From Erodium maritimum (lineage: Eukaryota > Streptophyta > Magnoliopsida > Geraniales > Geraniaceae): 64,000 bases of DNA. The first letter of the stretch is position 1. Each line of letters begins with the position of its first letter. Below the pieces are notes generated by a model that worked only from the letters and a program-made list of their open reading frames with translations, ran no database searches and was not told where the DNA came from. A program made the translations under genes and the position numbers. This document shows, in pieces, positions 52,126 to 63,181 of the stretch. The stretch spans positions 51,506,039 through 51,570,038 of the forward strand of contig OY997593.1 of the NCBI GenBank assembly GCA_963921825.1, read 5' to 3'.

Positions 52126-53290
52126 TTGTCCGTTTTATGTTTGGGAGGTAATTGACTTCTGCTCCCGCAACCACCCCCGCTCCCTCTCGTATAAGGATCC
52201 CACTATCTTGCACGATACTCTTCATTGGCATAGCAGCAAGAATCATAATTGAATAATGTCGAGTAAAATAAAAAAATTGAATGGTTTCGCGAGAAAAAAA
52301 AGTGGAGTACTTTATTATAGGGGGAAGAATAATACTTATATGAACATAAGAACATGTTTGAAAAAACAACATAAAAATGGATATATAATCTAGAGAGAAT
52401 TATGGTTAAATATCGAAACTTATTTTTAAGTATTGGTCACGAACGCTACACAACCCAACATTTCAAAATGACAAATGCACTACCTTAAATATTGACCACG
52501 CGATTTTGTTAGTAAAAATAGACGGAATATTCCATTACGTTAGTCATATGACCTCAAGTGTCATATAATGGATGGTAAAATAACATTTTTCCCCTTACGT
52601 ATTTGACTTCTATATATTTTTATAAGGAACAATAACGAGGGTACAGTGGGAAGTATTTGACCTCTATACATTTTGCTTCGTTCTCCTTCGACGCAGTTGC
52701 TTTAAGGGAGCCATCTCGGTAGAAGGGCGAGGGAGGCACAAGTGCCGAGAACTGCATAAGGACAGGCAACGATGGGACAAAACCGATGAAAACAACAGTC
52801 TTGTCGACAACGGTAGCAGAGATAGCTTCATAAAGTAGGGCTAGGGACTAAGATTTTTCGAGAGAAAACACTCACTTGACGAGAGAGTATATCCCAATTT
52901 TCATACTCACTGCCAAATGAATAGAAATTATAGCCCTAAAAAAATACTCACAGCCCTCCAAATTCAAAACAGCAAAACACCGCAAAGAGTTAACTCACAT
53001 GTTATTCTGATCATCTCCGACCCGGATTCCACGGAACCGAAAAGATCACGATGACGTTGGACCCCATGAACACGTGTCAAGATCCTGGGACCCCTACCCC
53101 TAAACCGATCCTCTGGCATTTGCTTATTTAAGATATTTGTATTTAGCCATCTTCTTTCCAATTCTCCACCTTCAGACTCCAGAAGCTCCGCATCCCGAAC
53201 TTGCTCTTGTCCTGATTTTAATTTTGACTCATCTCTAATTTCCGACTTCTCTTACTTTTTTAAAAGAATTTCCGATATCTATGTAACTCG
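52126..53290. other. Intergenic, upstream of the WD40 gene
   Basis: AT-rich to 52700. Words such as TAGACGGAATATTCC at 52529 and CTCAAGTGTCATATAATGG suggest a MITE remnant related to the 39.9-kb type. No gene is seen. A possible TATA-like TGTATAAATTATAAA lies at about 53295-53309 before the WD40 start. Confidence 0.35.
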
Positions 53291-53343
53291 GTAATTGTAT
53301 AAATTATAAATTTCGAGCGATTAAGAGGATATATAATATTGAA

Positions 53344-54593
53344 ATGAGAGACCAAGTGTCTGCCATGACGATAGACGAGCACAGCAGCACCGGCGACGAA
53401 TCCGGCAGGAATAGCTGCGAGGGGTCTCCGATGATGATGTCCCCCTGGAACCGGACATCCACTTTCGGGGCGGTGGTCGGTTCCCTGGTCCGGGAGGAGG
53501 GGCACATCTACTCCCTGGCGGCCACCGGCGACCTTCTGTACACCGGCTCCGACTCCAAGAACATCCGCGTGTGGAAGAACCTCAAGGAGTACGCCGGTTT
53601 CAAGGGCAGCAGCGGCCTCGTCAAGGCCATCGTCCTCTCCAACGGCAAGATCTTCACCGGCCACCAGGACGGCAAGATCCGCGTCTGGAAGGTCTCCCCC
53701 AAGAACCCCACCCTCCACAAGCGCTCCGGCACGCTCCCCACCCTCAAGGACATTTTCAAGGCCTCCATCAACCCCAGCAACTACATCCAGGTGCGCCGCC
53801 GCCGGAGCCTCTGGATCAAGCACTCCGACGCCGTTTCGTGCCTCAGCCTCAACGAGGAACTCGGCCTCTTATACTCGGCGTCCTGGGACTGGACGCTCAA
53901 GGTTTGGAGGCTGTCGGATTCGAAATGCCTCGAGTCCATACAGGCCCACGACGACGCATTGAACTCAGTGGTAGGCAACATAGAGTATTAACAATTATAT
54001 TCAGTAGTTATATTTGTATTATATAATTATCCGTAACCATTTATAATCACTTATGTATTATGTATTTATAGGTGATAATGAAGGATATGGTGTTCACCGG
54101 ATCAGCTGACGGCACGGTTAAGGTTTGGCGGAGAGAGCAGTTGGGGAGGGGGTCGACGAAGCACTATCACGACCGGACCCTGTTGAAGCAGGAGTGTGCC
54201 GTCACGGCGCTGGCGGTTAACAAAAAAGGTTCGTTTCTATACTGTGGGTCCTCTGATGGGATCGTCAACCACTGGGAGCGTGACGAGGATCGGCTAATTC
54301 ATGGTGGGGTCCTCAAAGGGCACAACCTGGCCGTGCTCTGCCTCTCCACCGCCGGGAACCTGCTGTTCAGCGGCTCCGCGGACAAGACGATATGCGTGTG
54401 GCGGAGGGAGGGGGCGATCCACACGTGCTTGTCTCTGCTGACGGGGCACACGGGGCCGGTCAAGTGCCTGGCCGTCGAAGTCGATCCCGAGTCCGACAAA
54501 CCTGACGATCGTAGGTGGGTAGTGTACAGCGGGAGCCTGGACAAGTCGGTGAAGGTGTGGAAGGTGTCGGATCAGCCGCCAAGATATGTCTGA
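53344..54593 (+). CDS. JINGUBANG-like WD40 repeat protein, intact, two exons
   Basis: Exon 1 is 53344-53970 (209 codons), the intron is 53971-54071 (GT...AG, phase 0, 101 bp) and exon 2 is 54072-54593, giving 382 residues. The ends join across A-L-N-S-V / V-I-M-K-D. Family features are [43 protein letters not shown], and seven repeats ending near V-W or H-W. Seven blades make a beta-propeller, a protein-interaction scaffold. Arabidopsis JINGUBANG is reported as a negative regulator of pollen germination; a similar role here is inferred. Exon 1 is markedly GC-rich compared with its surroundings. A second ATG seven codons in (53365) is an alternative start. Confidence 0.9.
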
Positions 54594-54925
54594 TACGGAA
54601 TCAGATGCGGTTAATTAATGAGCCGGGATCCTGTCACCGAGCCGGTAGTATTGCCCCTCGTTGTCCCGTATGTTCCATTTTGCAATTTGCTGACGTGGGA
54701 TGGATTGAGAGATGTGAATTTGTTTGGCTGGATCTGTGTGGTAGGTTATGGTTAGTCCACCTGAAGGAACTAGACCTTATTAATTCTAATGTAAATTATT
54801 CAGGTATTATAACAAAACAATGTATCATCTTTACGTCAATGTTGTCAACTTTAACAAGAATAAGATTACGACCAAGAGAGTCGAGCTATAGACTCCCAAT
54901 AAAAACAGACAACAATAAAGACGCA
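54594..54925. other. 3' region of the WD40 gene
   Basis: Probable 3' untranslated sequence, becoming AT-rich, with ATTATAACAAAACAATG and AATAAGATT words near 54805-54865 that could serve polyadenylation. Nothing else is recognised. Confidence 0.4.
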
Positions 54926-54929
54926 GCAC

Positions 54930-55145
54930 CTGAAGCTATGAATGGGTACGCAGATCCTGAAGCAATGAATGGATACACAAACCCTAAATCTATGAATGGG
55001 TAGGCAGACCCTGAAGCAATGAATAAGTACGCAGACCCTGAAACAATGAATGGGTACGCAGACCCTGAAACTATGAATGGGTACGCAGACCCTGAAGCAA
55101 TAAATAGGTACGCAGACCCTGAATCTATGAATGGGTATGCATGCC
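54930..55145. repeat. 27-bp minisatellite, about eight copies
   Basis: The unit contains GACCCTGAA and ATGAATGGGTACGCA, exactly 27 bp in most copies. On the plus strand it reads as a nine-residue repeat (Y-A-D-P-E-T-M-N-G) and on the minus strand as a similar open frame (54866-55204). One copy has a TAG. The open frames follow from the 27-bp period and are not evidence of a gene. Confidence 0.9.
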
Positions 55146-55683
55146 CTATGATAAAAGAGCATTCCTATACAAGGAACCTCGGCATCCCAACATGTGAGCA
55201 ACAATGGAGCAAACCAAACAAAAGAGGTCTAAAAAACACAGACATTACAAACATGAAGCGTCAAAAGAAAATGAGAAGGTCTAACACCCAAATTTTGCTA
55301 CCTTTAAGCGCACAAAGAGGGTCCGAAACCCGGATTTTTCAACCATTAAGCTCTCGAGAAACCAAACGAACCATAAGAAGTACGAAGAGCAGCTCTGCAA
55401 CGATCCACGCCCAGTAGGATGAAGAAGCGCGTCCCACGACCAAAGCTAGAACTAGACACCTCAAAAGGCCCGAGAAACCAACAAGGCTCGAAATGGAATT
55501 TCCAGCGAGCAAAAGAGCTTGAACTCAACCTCCGAAACCAATTCCAGACAACAGTAGTAAAAGGCCCAAAAAGAGAGGACCGATATTTCTACCGATAATG
55601 AGCTCAAACCTCACCCGAGCAGCACGACACCCATCAACACGACGGAGAACCAGATCCACAACGATCAACACCGAGAGAATTCA
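55146..55683. other. Degenerate retroposon-like sequence
   Basis: The words around 55320-55355 (AACCCGGATTTTTCAACCAT) match the retroposon near 50130-50165. The sequence then becomes Arg/Lys-codon rich without a conserved domain. I read it as an old retroposon fragment. Confidence 0.35.
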
Positions 55684-56407
55684 TGTCACGCCCCAAATCC
55701 GGTTTTGACCGGACTCGAGACGTGAACTTAAAATATTAATAAATAAAGTAATTTTAAAGGGAATAAAATTTAAAGTAATAATAACTTATAGCCATAAAAC
55801 GAGAAAAGAGTCAACAGCTCATAAAACCAGCGTTAAAGTTTAATTCAAAGGAAACACAGCACGTCTCTTGACAAGCTAGCCTAGGACCCTCGGAAGCTCC
55901 CAAGCATGGAGCATCCAGCTAGTACGACTCCCGCTCAAGACCTGAAACACAACAAGGTAAGGGGGTGAGCTTTCGCTCAGTAGGAAAAAGCAGTAAAGTA
56001 AAGGAAACCCTGTTTTAACAATAAAATCGATTAGTACAATTATCCAACGAACATTAAATAAAGATCAACAAGAATTACAATAGTTTAAAGAAGGTGATGA
56101 TCAAGGGTATCAACGGAAGGACAACAATTTAACAAGGGATCAATTAAAGAAGCACACAAATACCGAAATAATAAATATCAAATCCACGACTCTGATCCGT
56201 ACACTGACTGGTACATCATATCAGATTGCCCCTCGGTCCAGAGGAGACACATGCCGTCAGGACTTCCCGAAGCATTCCCTCAGAATGCGTATCGTCGGAG
56301 GCCCCAGAATTGTATCCAAAGGACCACAGATCATCGGGACGAAACCAGTAACACTCCCTCGGAGTAAATAACCACACGCCATGCCGGAAACGCACATCGG
56401 CCTTGAC
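55684..56407 (+). mobile_element. LTR 5 of the TGTCACGCCCC family, 5' part, interrupted by a Copia element
   Basis: Begins TGTCACGCCCCAAATCCGG with ATTCA before it (55679-55683). It contains GTGAGCTTTCGCTCAGTAGG at about 55965 and CCCTCGGTCCAGAGGA near 56231, closely matching solo LTR 3. At 56408 it is cut by the Copia LTR; its remainder should lie beyond the right edge of the window. Confidence 0.85.
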
Positions 56408-58095
56408 TGTTGGGTCTCGAGGTAGGGTTGGAGATGAACCAACTCGCAGCGGAAAATCAATGAAAACCAAGAGACGATTAAAACCATGAAACAACTAACA
56501 AAGAATGGATTCACAAGAGAAAAATTCAGCACTAGTTCTTACCAAAACAAGAACACCGGTTAACGAATGATTGGCTTGAGTCTCCAAGACGCCTACGTAT
56601 CCACATGGGAATCAAAGCCACGTAGTTCTTCTCTTTGAGGACTCAAGAACACAAAAATGGAGGAGGAAACTAGCCAAACCCGAAATGGCCATGGAAGAGG
56701 GAGAGAAAATGTGTTTCCTATTCTTGTCTTGTGTTTGTTATGTTGAAAAAAGATGACTTAAACATAACAAAACCCATACTTGTCCAACTAAAGGCATGGG
56801 ACAAGTATGGTGTCAAGTAAGGTGTAAATAGGACAAAGTATGGCAAGACAAGATTGGGTTAGGTGGTGAATCACCAACACCTTAATCCTTGTCTTGCTTA
56901 CTTAGTACTAATTAATCAAGACTTGATTAATTAGTTCCATGGGCCTTGGTTGCATGGGCCTTTCATGGGCCTCTTGAAACATGGCCCGTGGCCATTTCCA
57001 ACGAGGTCCCGTGATTCGCTCATCGCCTCCATGCCTTCCATACCGGAAATGTCCAACATTATCCGACGCGATCAATCCCAAGACTCCAAGCCTTGTCTCG
57101 ATCCGTAAAGCCCTATTCACTTACGGGCACATGACCCAAAACCCAGTTTTGGTCATGTCCCGAGACAACTCCCTTTTGGCCATTCTCCATAAATGTGTCA
57201 ATGAGTTTCATCCTCCGGTGTGACCCTTAGGTTTATGCATGTCAATAGATCAACGTAAAATCCCATTTTACTTGATCCTATTTAAGTGGCAACTAACGAG
57301 ACTTTAGTATTGCCTGACACTACATAACGAATCGACCCTGTCGATTCTAACCTTTCCATCGTCCCTGTCATTATCCTTTTATCTCCGATATCCTGATTGA
57401 GATAAGGCATAGAGCCGTCATCCTTATTATTCTCAATCACCGTTCCTTGATATGTGAGATGACTGAAGATATGATACCCAATATCATGTGCATGGCCATG
57501 CTATTCTTCCAGTCACTCTCGATCAAGTGGCCGAGAACCGATATCTTTCCCATACCTTAGTATGAGGGATAAATCCCTTAGCCGTCTTTCGTGTCACTCA
57601 TGTAGCCCGTCCCCAAGCCAATCCTGGCCGTTATGGAAGCCCTGTTACGGACAACGTTAGGCTCAGGTCAAACTCAGTTGTTGACTACATAGCGATCACA
57701 AAGACTCCTTGGTCTAAGGATACATGACAAGCTACAACACTGAATATGTTCATGACTTAATCTATGGCACATATTCAGGGCGGGTCGTCCAATATCATGT
57801 CCCACATGATATCTATGATCAGACTCCGGAATCCCATTCCAATGACTAACAGAACGTAAGCCATAAAGAGCCATCTTTCATACTAGTCGCTTCTAGTGAA
57901 GCTTTGTTGACTAGGGACCCATCGAGTGTGATCTATCTCGATCTATGGTTCTATTCGCATGGTGGGCATAGATCAGAGCACACATCGATATATTACTCCA
58001 ACACATAAGTAATATAAAGCCGCTTTAATTTTATTGCTAACGATGATATATACATTTGGACATTTAGGATTGAACTACGGGCACTAAGACTAACA
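56408..58095 (-). repeat. Copia 3' LTR (1688 bp)
   Basis: Plus strand TGTTGGGTCTCGAGG... to ...CTAAGACTAACA, so TG...CA. The inner edge is followed by ATCTCCCACTT (58096-58106), which on the minus strand is the polypurine tract AAGTGGGAGAT. The open frames inside (56908-57120, 56981-57223) recur identically in the other LTR and are not genes. Confidence 0.95.
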
Positions 58096-58246
58096 ATCTC
58101 CCACTTGCCCTAGTTCCAATCTAAACTCCAATATGTCCCCATCGACTTTACATGTCTAACATGTTCAGGCAGTGACACTGCCTTAGTCAAAGGGTTGGCT
58201 ATGTTATCATCTGTTGCAATATCGGTTATCTTCACTTCACCTCAGT

Positions 58247-61200
58247 TCAGTATTTATCTGATGAGGTGGATACGCCGCAGTACATGTTTGGATTTGTTAT
58301 GAGATCTAGGCTTTTAGCTTGCGCAATGGCCCTTGTGTTGTCGCAAAATGGATTCACCGGACTGGATGGGTTTTTAATTACACCCAGTCCTGCCATGAAT
58401 TTCCAAATCCACATAGCCTCCTTAGCTGCCTCTGCAGCATCCATGTACTTGGCCTCTGTCGTAGATTCGGCAATGGTATCTTGCTTTACGCTTTCCCAGC
58501 TAAAGCTCTGCCATTCAGCGTAAACACATATCCTGATTGACTTCTAAAGTCATCTGGATTTGTATTGGAAAACTAGCGTCTACTCATCCTTCGACGACTA
58601 GTTCAGCATCATCTTTCCCCCGGGTTAGAATGATGTCTACTGGTACAACATAAGGCTTACGAGACGTCTGGTCTCATACATGTCATGGCATATATGATCG
58701 ATCCTGCCCCCAGGCGCATAGGATTCTCATCATCCTTTTCAGCTCATCAGGTGTCTTAGGACACTGAGTCTTGCTGAGATGAATGCCATGACTAGTGGGT
58801 AAGAGTCCTTTCTTTGAATCGAGCATTAAGAACCTACTCAATGCCTTGTTCACATAGGTTCCCTGACTTAAATCCAAGACCCTCTTGGTGCGATCTCTAC
58901 ATATCTTAATCCTTAAGATATGAGAAGCATCACCTAAGTCCTTTATTGAAAAACACTTCCTCAACCAAGCTTTAATCTCGTGCAAGGTTGGGATGTCGTT
59001 TTCAATGAGAACCAGAAAGGTAATATTGCTCCCACTAGCCTTCTTATAAACGCAAGATTCATCCTCGTTCTTGATTAAGCCAAATCCAATTACAGCTTCA
59101 TCAAAACGAAGGATCCAACTCCGAGAAGTTCGTTTCAATCCAGAAATGGATTTCAACAACTTATAAATCTTTCCTTTATTCTTCGGATCGTCAAAACCTT
59201 TGGGCCGAGACATACAAACGTACTCAGTCAAATTTCCATTTAGGAAAGCGGTTTTGACATCCACTTGCCATATCTCGTAATTATGATACGCAGTTATGTC
59301 AAGAAGAATTTGGATCGATTTTGACCATAGCCACTAAGGAGAAGGTTTCCTCATAGTCAATCCATTGGATCTGCCTATAACCTTTCGCCACCAGTTGAGC
59401 TTTGTAGGTCAGAGGGTTGCCGTCCATGTCCATCTTCACCTTGAAGATCCATTTGCATCCGATGGTCCTCACACCATTGATGGGATCAACCGGTTCCCAG
59501 ACTCGGTTGTCCGACATGGATTGCATTTCCTCCCTCATGGCTCCCAGCCATAACTCGGAGTCGGGCCCATCCACGACTTCTTGAAAGGTGGCTAGATCAT
59601 CGTGATCCACCATGACTTCATTGTCACCTCCGGATACCATATCTTGGAGGTGGAAGATTGACCCTTTCAAATCGACATGGACCTTCCGGAATTGTAACAG
59701 GAATTGGTTCTCACTCTACAACAATCTCTGGCTCCTTTCTACTGGGTTGCCAATTGGTTTAGACAGATCTGTACCATCCTGAATTTCTTCGAGATGCACA
59801 GTCCTCCCAATGACGTCTTTGGAAACAAAACTTCTTTTCCATAAAGACCCCACCCCAAGCGACGAACACCATGTTCTCACTGGGATTGTAGAAGTAGTAT
59901 CCCCTTGTTGCTTTGGGATACCACACGAAGGTGCATATCTCAGATCTTGGTTCGAGCTTAGTCGAAACCAAATGTTTCACATAAGCCTCGCAACCACAAA
60001 TCTTTAGGAAGGACAAAGCGGGCATCATCCCGTACCATTTTTAAAATGGTGTCCCTTCCACACCATTCGTCGAAGCCCGATTCACTATGAATGCGGTCGT
60101 CTCTAGAGCAAAACCCCTAAAAGAGATTGGGAGATCAGTCCAACTAATCATGGAACAGACCATTGTCTAACAATGTCCGATTTCTCCGTTTGGCTACACC
60201 TTTCAACTACAGTGACCTAGGAGGAGTCCATTTCAAAAGGATCCCATTCTCTTTTAGATGATCTAATAACTCTGTGGTCAAGTATTTTCCACCTCGATCC
60301 AATCGAAGTGCCTTAATACCTTTGTCGAGCTGGTTTTCTACTATAGTCTTAAACTCTTTGAATTTATCAAAAGCTTCAGACTTATGTCTCACCGAATAGA
60401 CATAACCATATTTACTGTAATCATCAGTAAATGTGATAAAGTAGCTAAAACCCCTCCTGGCAAGTGAACTTATTGGTCTACACACATTCGAGTGTATCAG
60501 CCCCAATAATTCACCCGCCCTTTCATCGCGATCGATAAAGGGCACTTTAGTCATTTTGCCCATCATACAAACCTTGCACCTATCGATCGAATGGAATTCG
60601 AATGAACCTGAAAGCCCGCACTTCTGAAGTGCTGATAGGCGCTTCTTGTTTATGCGACCCAAATGACAGTACCATAACAGAGTTAGGTTTAAATCGTTGG
60701 ATTTAGACCTCTTGGTATTAACGGAATATATAGAACTTGAGGCATTGTTACCCATATCTAATATGTACAATCCTCCAACCATGTCAGTACTGGTATAAAA
60801 CATATCATTGCATAGAACATTGAAAACTCCATTTCCAATATTAACATTATATCATTCCTTGTCAAACACGGATACAGATATAATATTCCTACTAAGAGTA
60901 GGTATGCAATATACATTATACAATACTAAGACAAGGCCTCTTGGCAAAGCAAGACTCATGGATCCTACAGCAGTTGCCACAACTCTGAGGTCCATTTCGT
61001 GCTTTCCAAATCTCTCCTACTTTCAGCCACCATATATTAGTGCATGTGTGAGATTCAGTCATGGTATCTAATACCCATGAATCTTTGGAAGTAGAGAGAT
61101 GTAGCTCTATAGAGTTAATACCGAATGAAGGCACGGTCCCACCGCCCTTCCTTAGATCATCCAGGTTTCCTGATGAAGGCGCAGTCCTACTGCCCTTCTT

Positions 61201-61624
61201 CAGATCATCCAGGCTATTTGATGAAGGCGCAGTCCCACTGCCCTTCTTCAGATCAGCCGTGAACTTCCTGTAATCCTGGTTCCTATGACCAGGCTGTTGG
61301 CAGTAGAAGCAGACATTCTCAGGTGTCTCATCTTTCCTGCCAAGTGCGCATGGGCCCAGCCCTTGCCACTTCCAATTCCCTTGTTGACCATCAGAATATC
61401 CTTGGATCCCAGATCCCTGAGATATTCTTCTCAGCAGTTAATGACACTTCATGTAACTCTGATATGGTCTTAGAGACAGCCTTGTCAAGGACATATTCTT
61501 TGCGTTCAGACTTGAGGACTATCCTCAAAATTCTGTACCAGTCCAAATAGTTTGTCCCATTTAGCTTGACCCTGTCAAGAATGGTTTTTAATGACAAACT
61601 ATTAATGTTCGCTGAATTTGCCAT
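58247..61624 (-). pseudogene. Copia gag-pol, multiply disabled
   Basis: Gag starts at 61624 (D-R-V-K-L-N-G-T-N-Y-L-D-W-Y). The knuckle near 61290-61320 reads C-F-Y-C...G-H with the last Cys replaced by Tyr. Protease near 61070 has D-T-M instead of D-T-G. Integrase (60803-60180): the zinc-finger His residues are changed (L-W-Y-C-H-L-G-R), the first catalytic Asp is Asn in H-S-N-V-C (60486-60488), the second Asp is kept in L-D-R-G-G, and the Glu is Lys in G-V-A-K-R (60189-60191). Reverse transcriptase (59670-58683) has W-I-F-K-V-K-M-D and D-V-K-T-A-F-L-N-G, but the Y-V-D-D box is missing: F-L-V-L is followed directly by I-E-N-D near 59005. RNase H end at 58247-58444 has C-D-N-T. There are also frameshifts near 59290 and elsewhere. 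Confidence 0.9.
61130..61262 (-). repeat. Short in-frame tandem repeat in gag
   Basis: Three units of about 45-48 bp encode D-L-(K/R)-K-G-x-x-T-(A/V)-P-S just after the knuckle. They probably arose by slippage and extend the linker between gag and protease. Confidence 0.75.
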
Positions 61625-63168
61625 TTGATCTACAACAGATAAAATTCAATCAGTAAACTGAATAAATTTTATGAAGATCAAGCTTAAACACCAACAATCA
61701 ATTCTAAACCTTTAGAATATGAAACCAAGATCCTTGATTCACTCGATTAAGCTGAACTAATGCTCACCACTTAATCGAGCTATGTAGGTAGGACTCCATC
61801 CAATCACATCCAATGTGACTCCTGGCTAGGGTATGTACTTATGTACACGACTTACCCTATCTGTTACCCTAGCTCAACCTCAGGCTGAGAATCGTAGTCG
61901 GGTCCACCAATTTTCAACTATGGCTCGTCACTATGTAGGTGCTCCGCTAATGCGCACGACACCCACATATGTCGTCCAAACCTACTACCCCGCTTTCCCA
62001 TGGATGCTCCGCTAATGCGCACGACACCCATAGGACGGGGAGGTAGTAAGGTGTTGATAATTGGGAGGTATCGGACATGACCCGCTTTTACTTGTCCGGT
62101 TGTGTTTAAAACTTTGACACATCCTAGATGCGATGAGCACATCAACTACATTCCAAATGCAATGATGCCTCAAATTACATCCAATGTAATTCTTCCTTCG
62201 AACCTGTCAACTACATCCAATGTAATGACGATTCTAAGGGCTCACACACAAGGATTAAAATTCCAATTTTATCTTTGCATGTGAGGTGATATGCTCGGTA
62301 AATAAAGTTAAGCATGCAATTCTAAAACACATAGAATTAATCATGCATAAACTAAACCAAGCATAAAGCGATAAATGTGCACATAATAGCCCCCTAAACT
62401 AACTCCCACTAGCTTCTTGAGCTCCACCATCTCCAAGCCGATGCCAACACCCGAAAAGCCACCAAATGACCTTTTCGCCCTTTCTTCGTGTTGAGTAAAA
62501 AAATACAATTTAATACACGACTCGCAGGTCGGGAATAAATAAATATTACAAACAAGTGGTTCGACGACCACACCTTGAAAGAATAATTACACGCTAACAC
62601 TAACGGCTCGCAGGCCGTGAAAAGCGATAAATAATTAAATCGAGCTCGGGGCTATTATGTACACCATGCCAACATCACATCACACATCGTGTTATCAAAC
62701 AAGCATGTTATCAAACATCATGTGATTTTCCGGTTTTAATTAATAGCCAAGTTTCGAAATTTTTTGATGCTCGGTTTATCGAAACCGTTCAAAAATGAAA
62801 CTTTTGAACATTTGATCTTCGAGTTCATCATGACGGTTCCAAACTCGTCATAACTAACAAAACGGTTTAGCCTTGGCATATCAACCATCCAATGGTCATG
62901 CTTGGCCTAGCTCCGTCCAACGGAGCCCCGTTCGGTCCCGGTTTCGGCTCCCCGAGAGTCCCGCTCCCGAGACCCGAAAAATCAAATTTTTTTCAAAATT
63001 TCCAGATTTGAAATAATTTTCAAAAATTCATTTTACATGCATTAAATCCATGAACAAGAATTTAAAACATGTTATCAAACAATTTAGCAAAACAACATGC
63101 CAAAAAACGAAACTTTCAAGCAAAACCGAAACTTTGAACACCGTCTTGTGAATCCCGAAGGTAGCACG
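61625..63168 (-). other. Copia leader with an internal duplication
   Basis: About 1.5 kb between the primer-binding site and gag, with no conserved protein. GCTCCGCTAATGCGCACGAC is duplicated at about 61941 and 62006. ORFs at 61918-62145 and 62341-62600 are not recognised. Confidence 0.5.
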
Positions 63169-63180
63169 GCTCTGATACCA
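63169..63180 (-). promoter_or_regulatory. Primer-binding site for initiator tRNA-Met
   Basis: On the minus strand, one base after the LTR, TGGTATCAGAGC matches the 3' end complement of plant initiator methionine tRNA, the usual primer of Copia elements. Confidence 0.95.
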
Positions 63181-63181
63181 C

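Noticed and set aside
53260..53823. 187-codon minus-strand frame opposite the WD40 exon
   Set aside because: It is an antisense shadow of a GC-rich exon. The plus strand encodes the conserved propeller.
53571..54026. Alternative plus-strand frame inside the WD40 exon 1
   Set aside because: It is Gln/Pro/Arg rich and lacks any WD40 motif; it is an out-of-frame shadow.
54866..55204. 112-codon minus-strand frame with C-V-P-I-H-x-F-R repeats
   Set aside because: It is generated by the 27-bp minisatellite.
56908..57223. Open frames repeated at 63682-63997 as a duplicated gene
   Set aside because: They lie inside the two Copia LTRs and repeat because the LTRs do.
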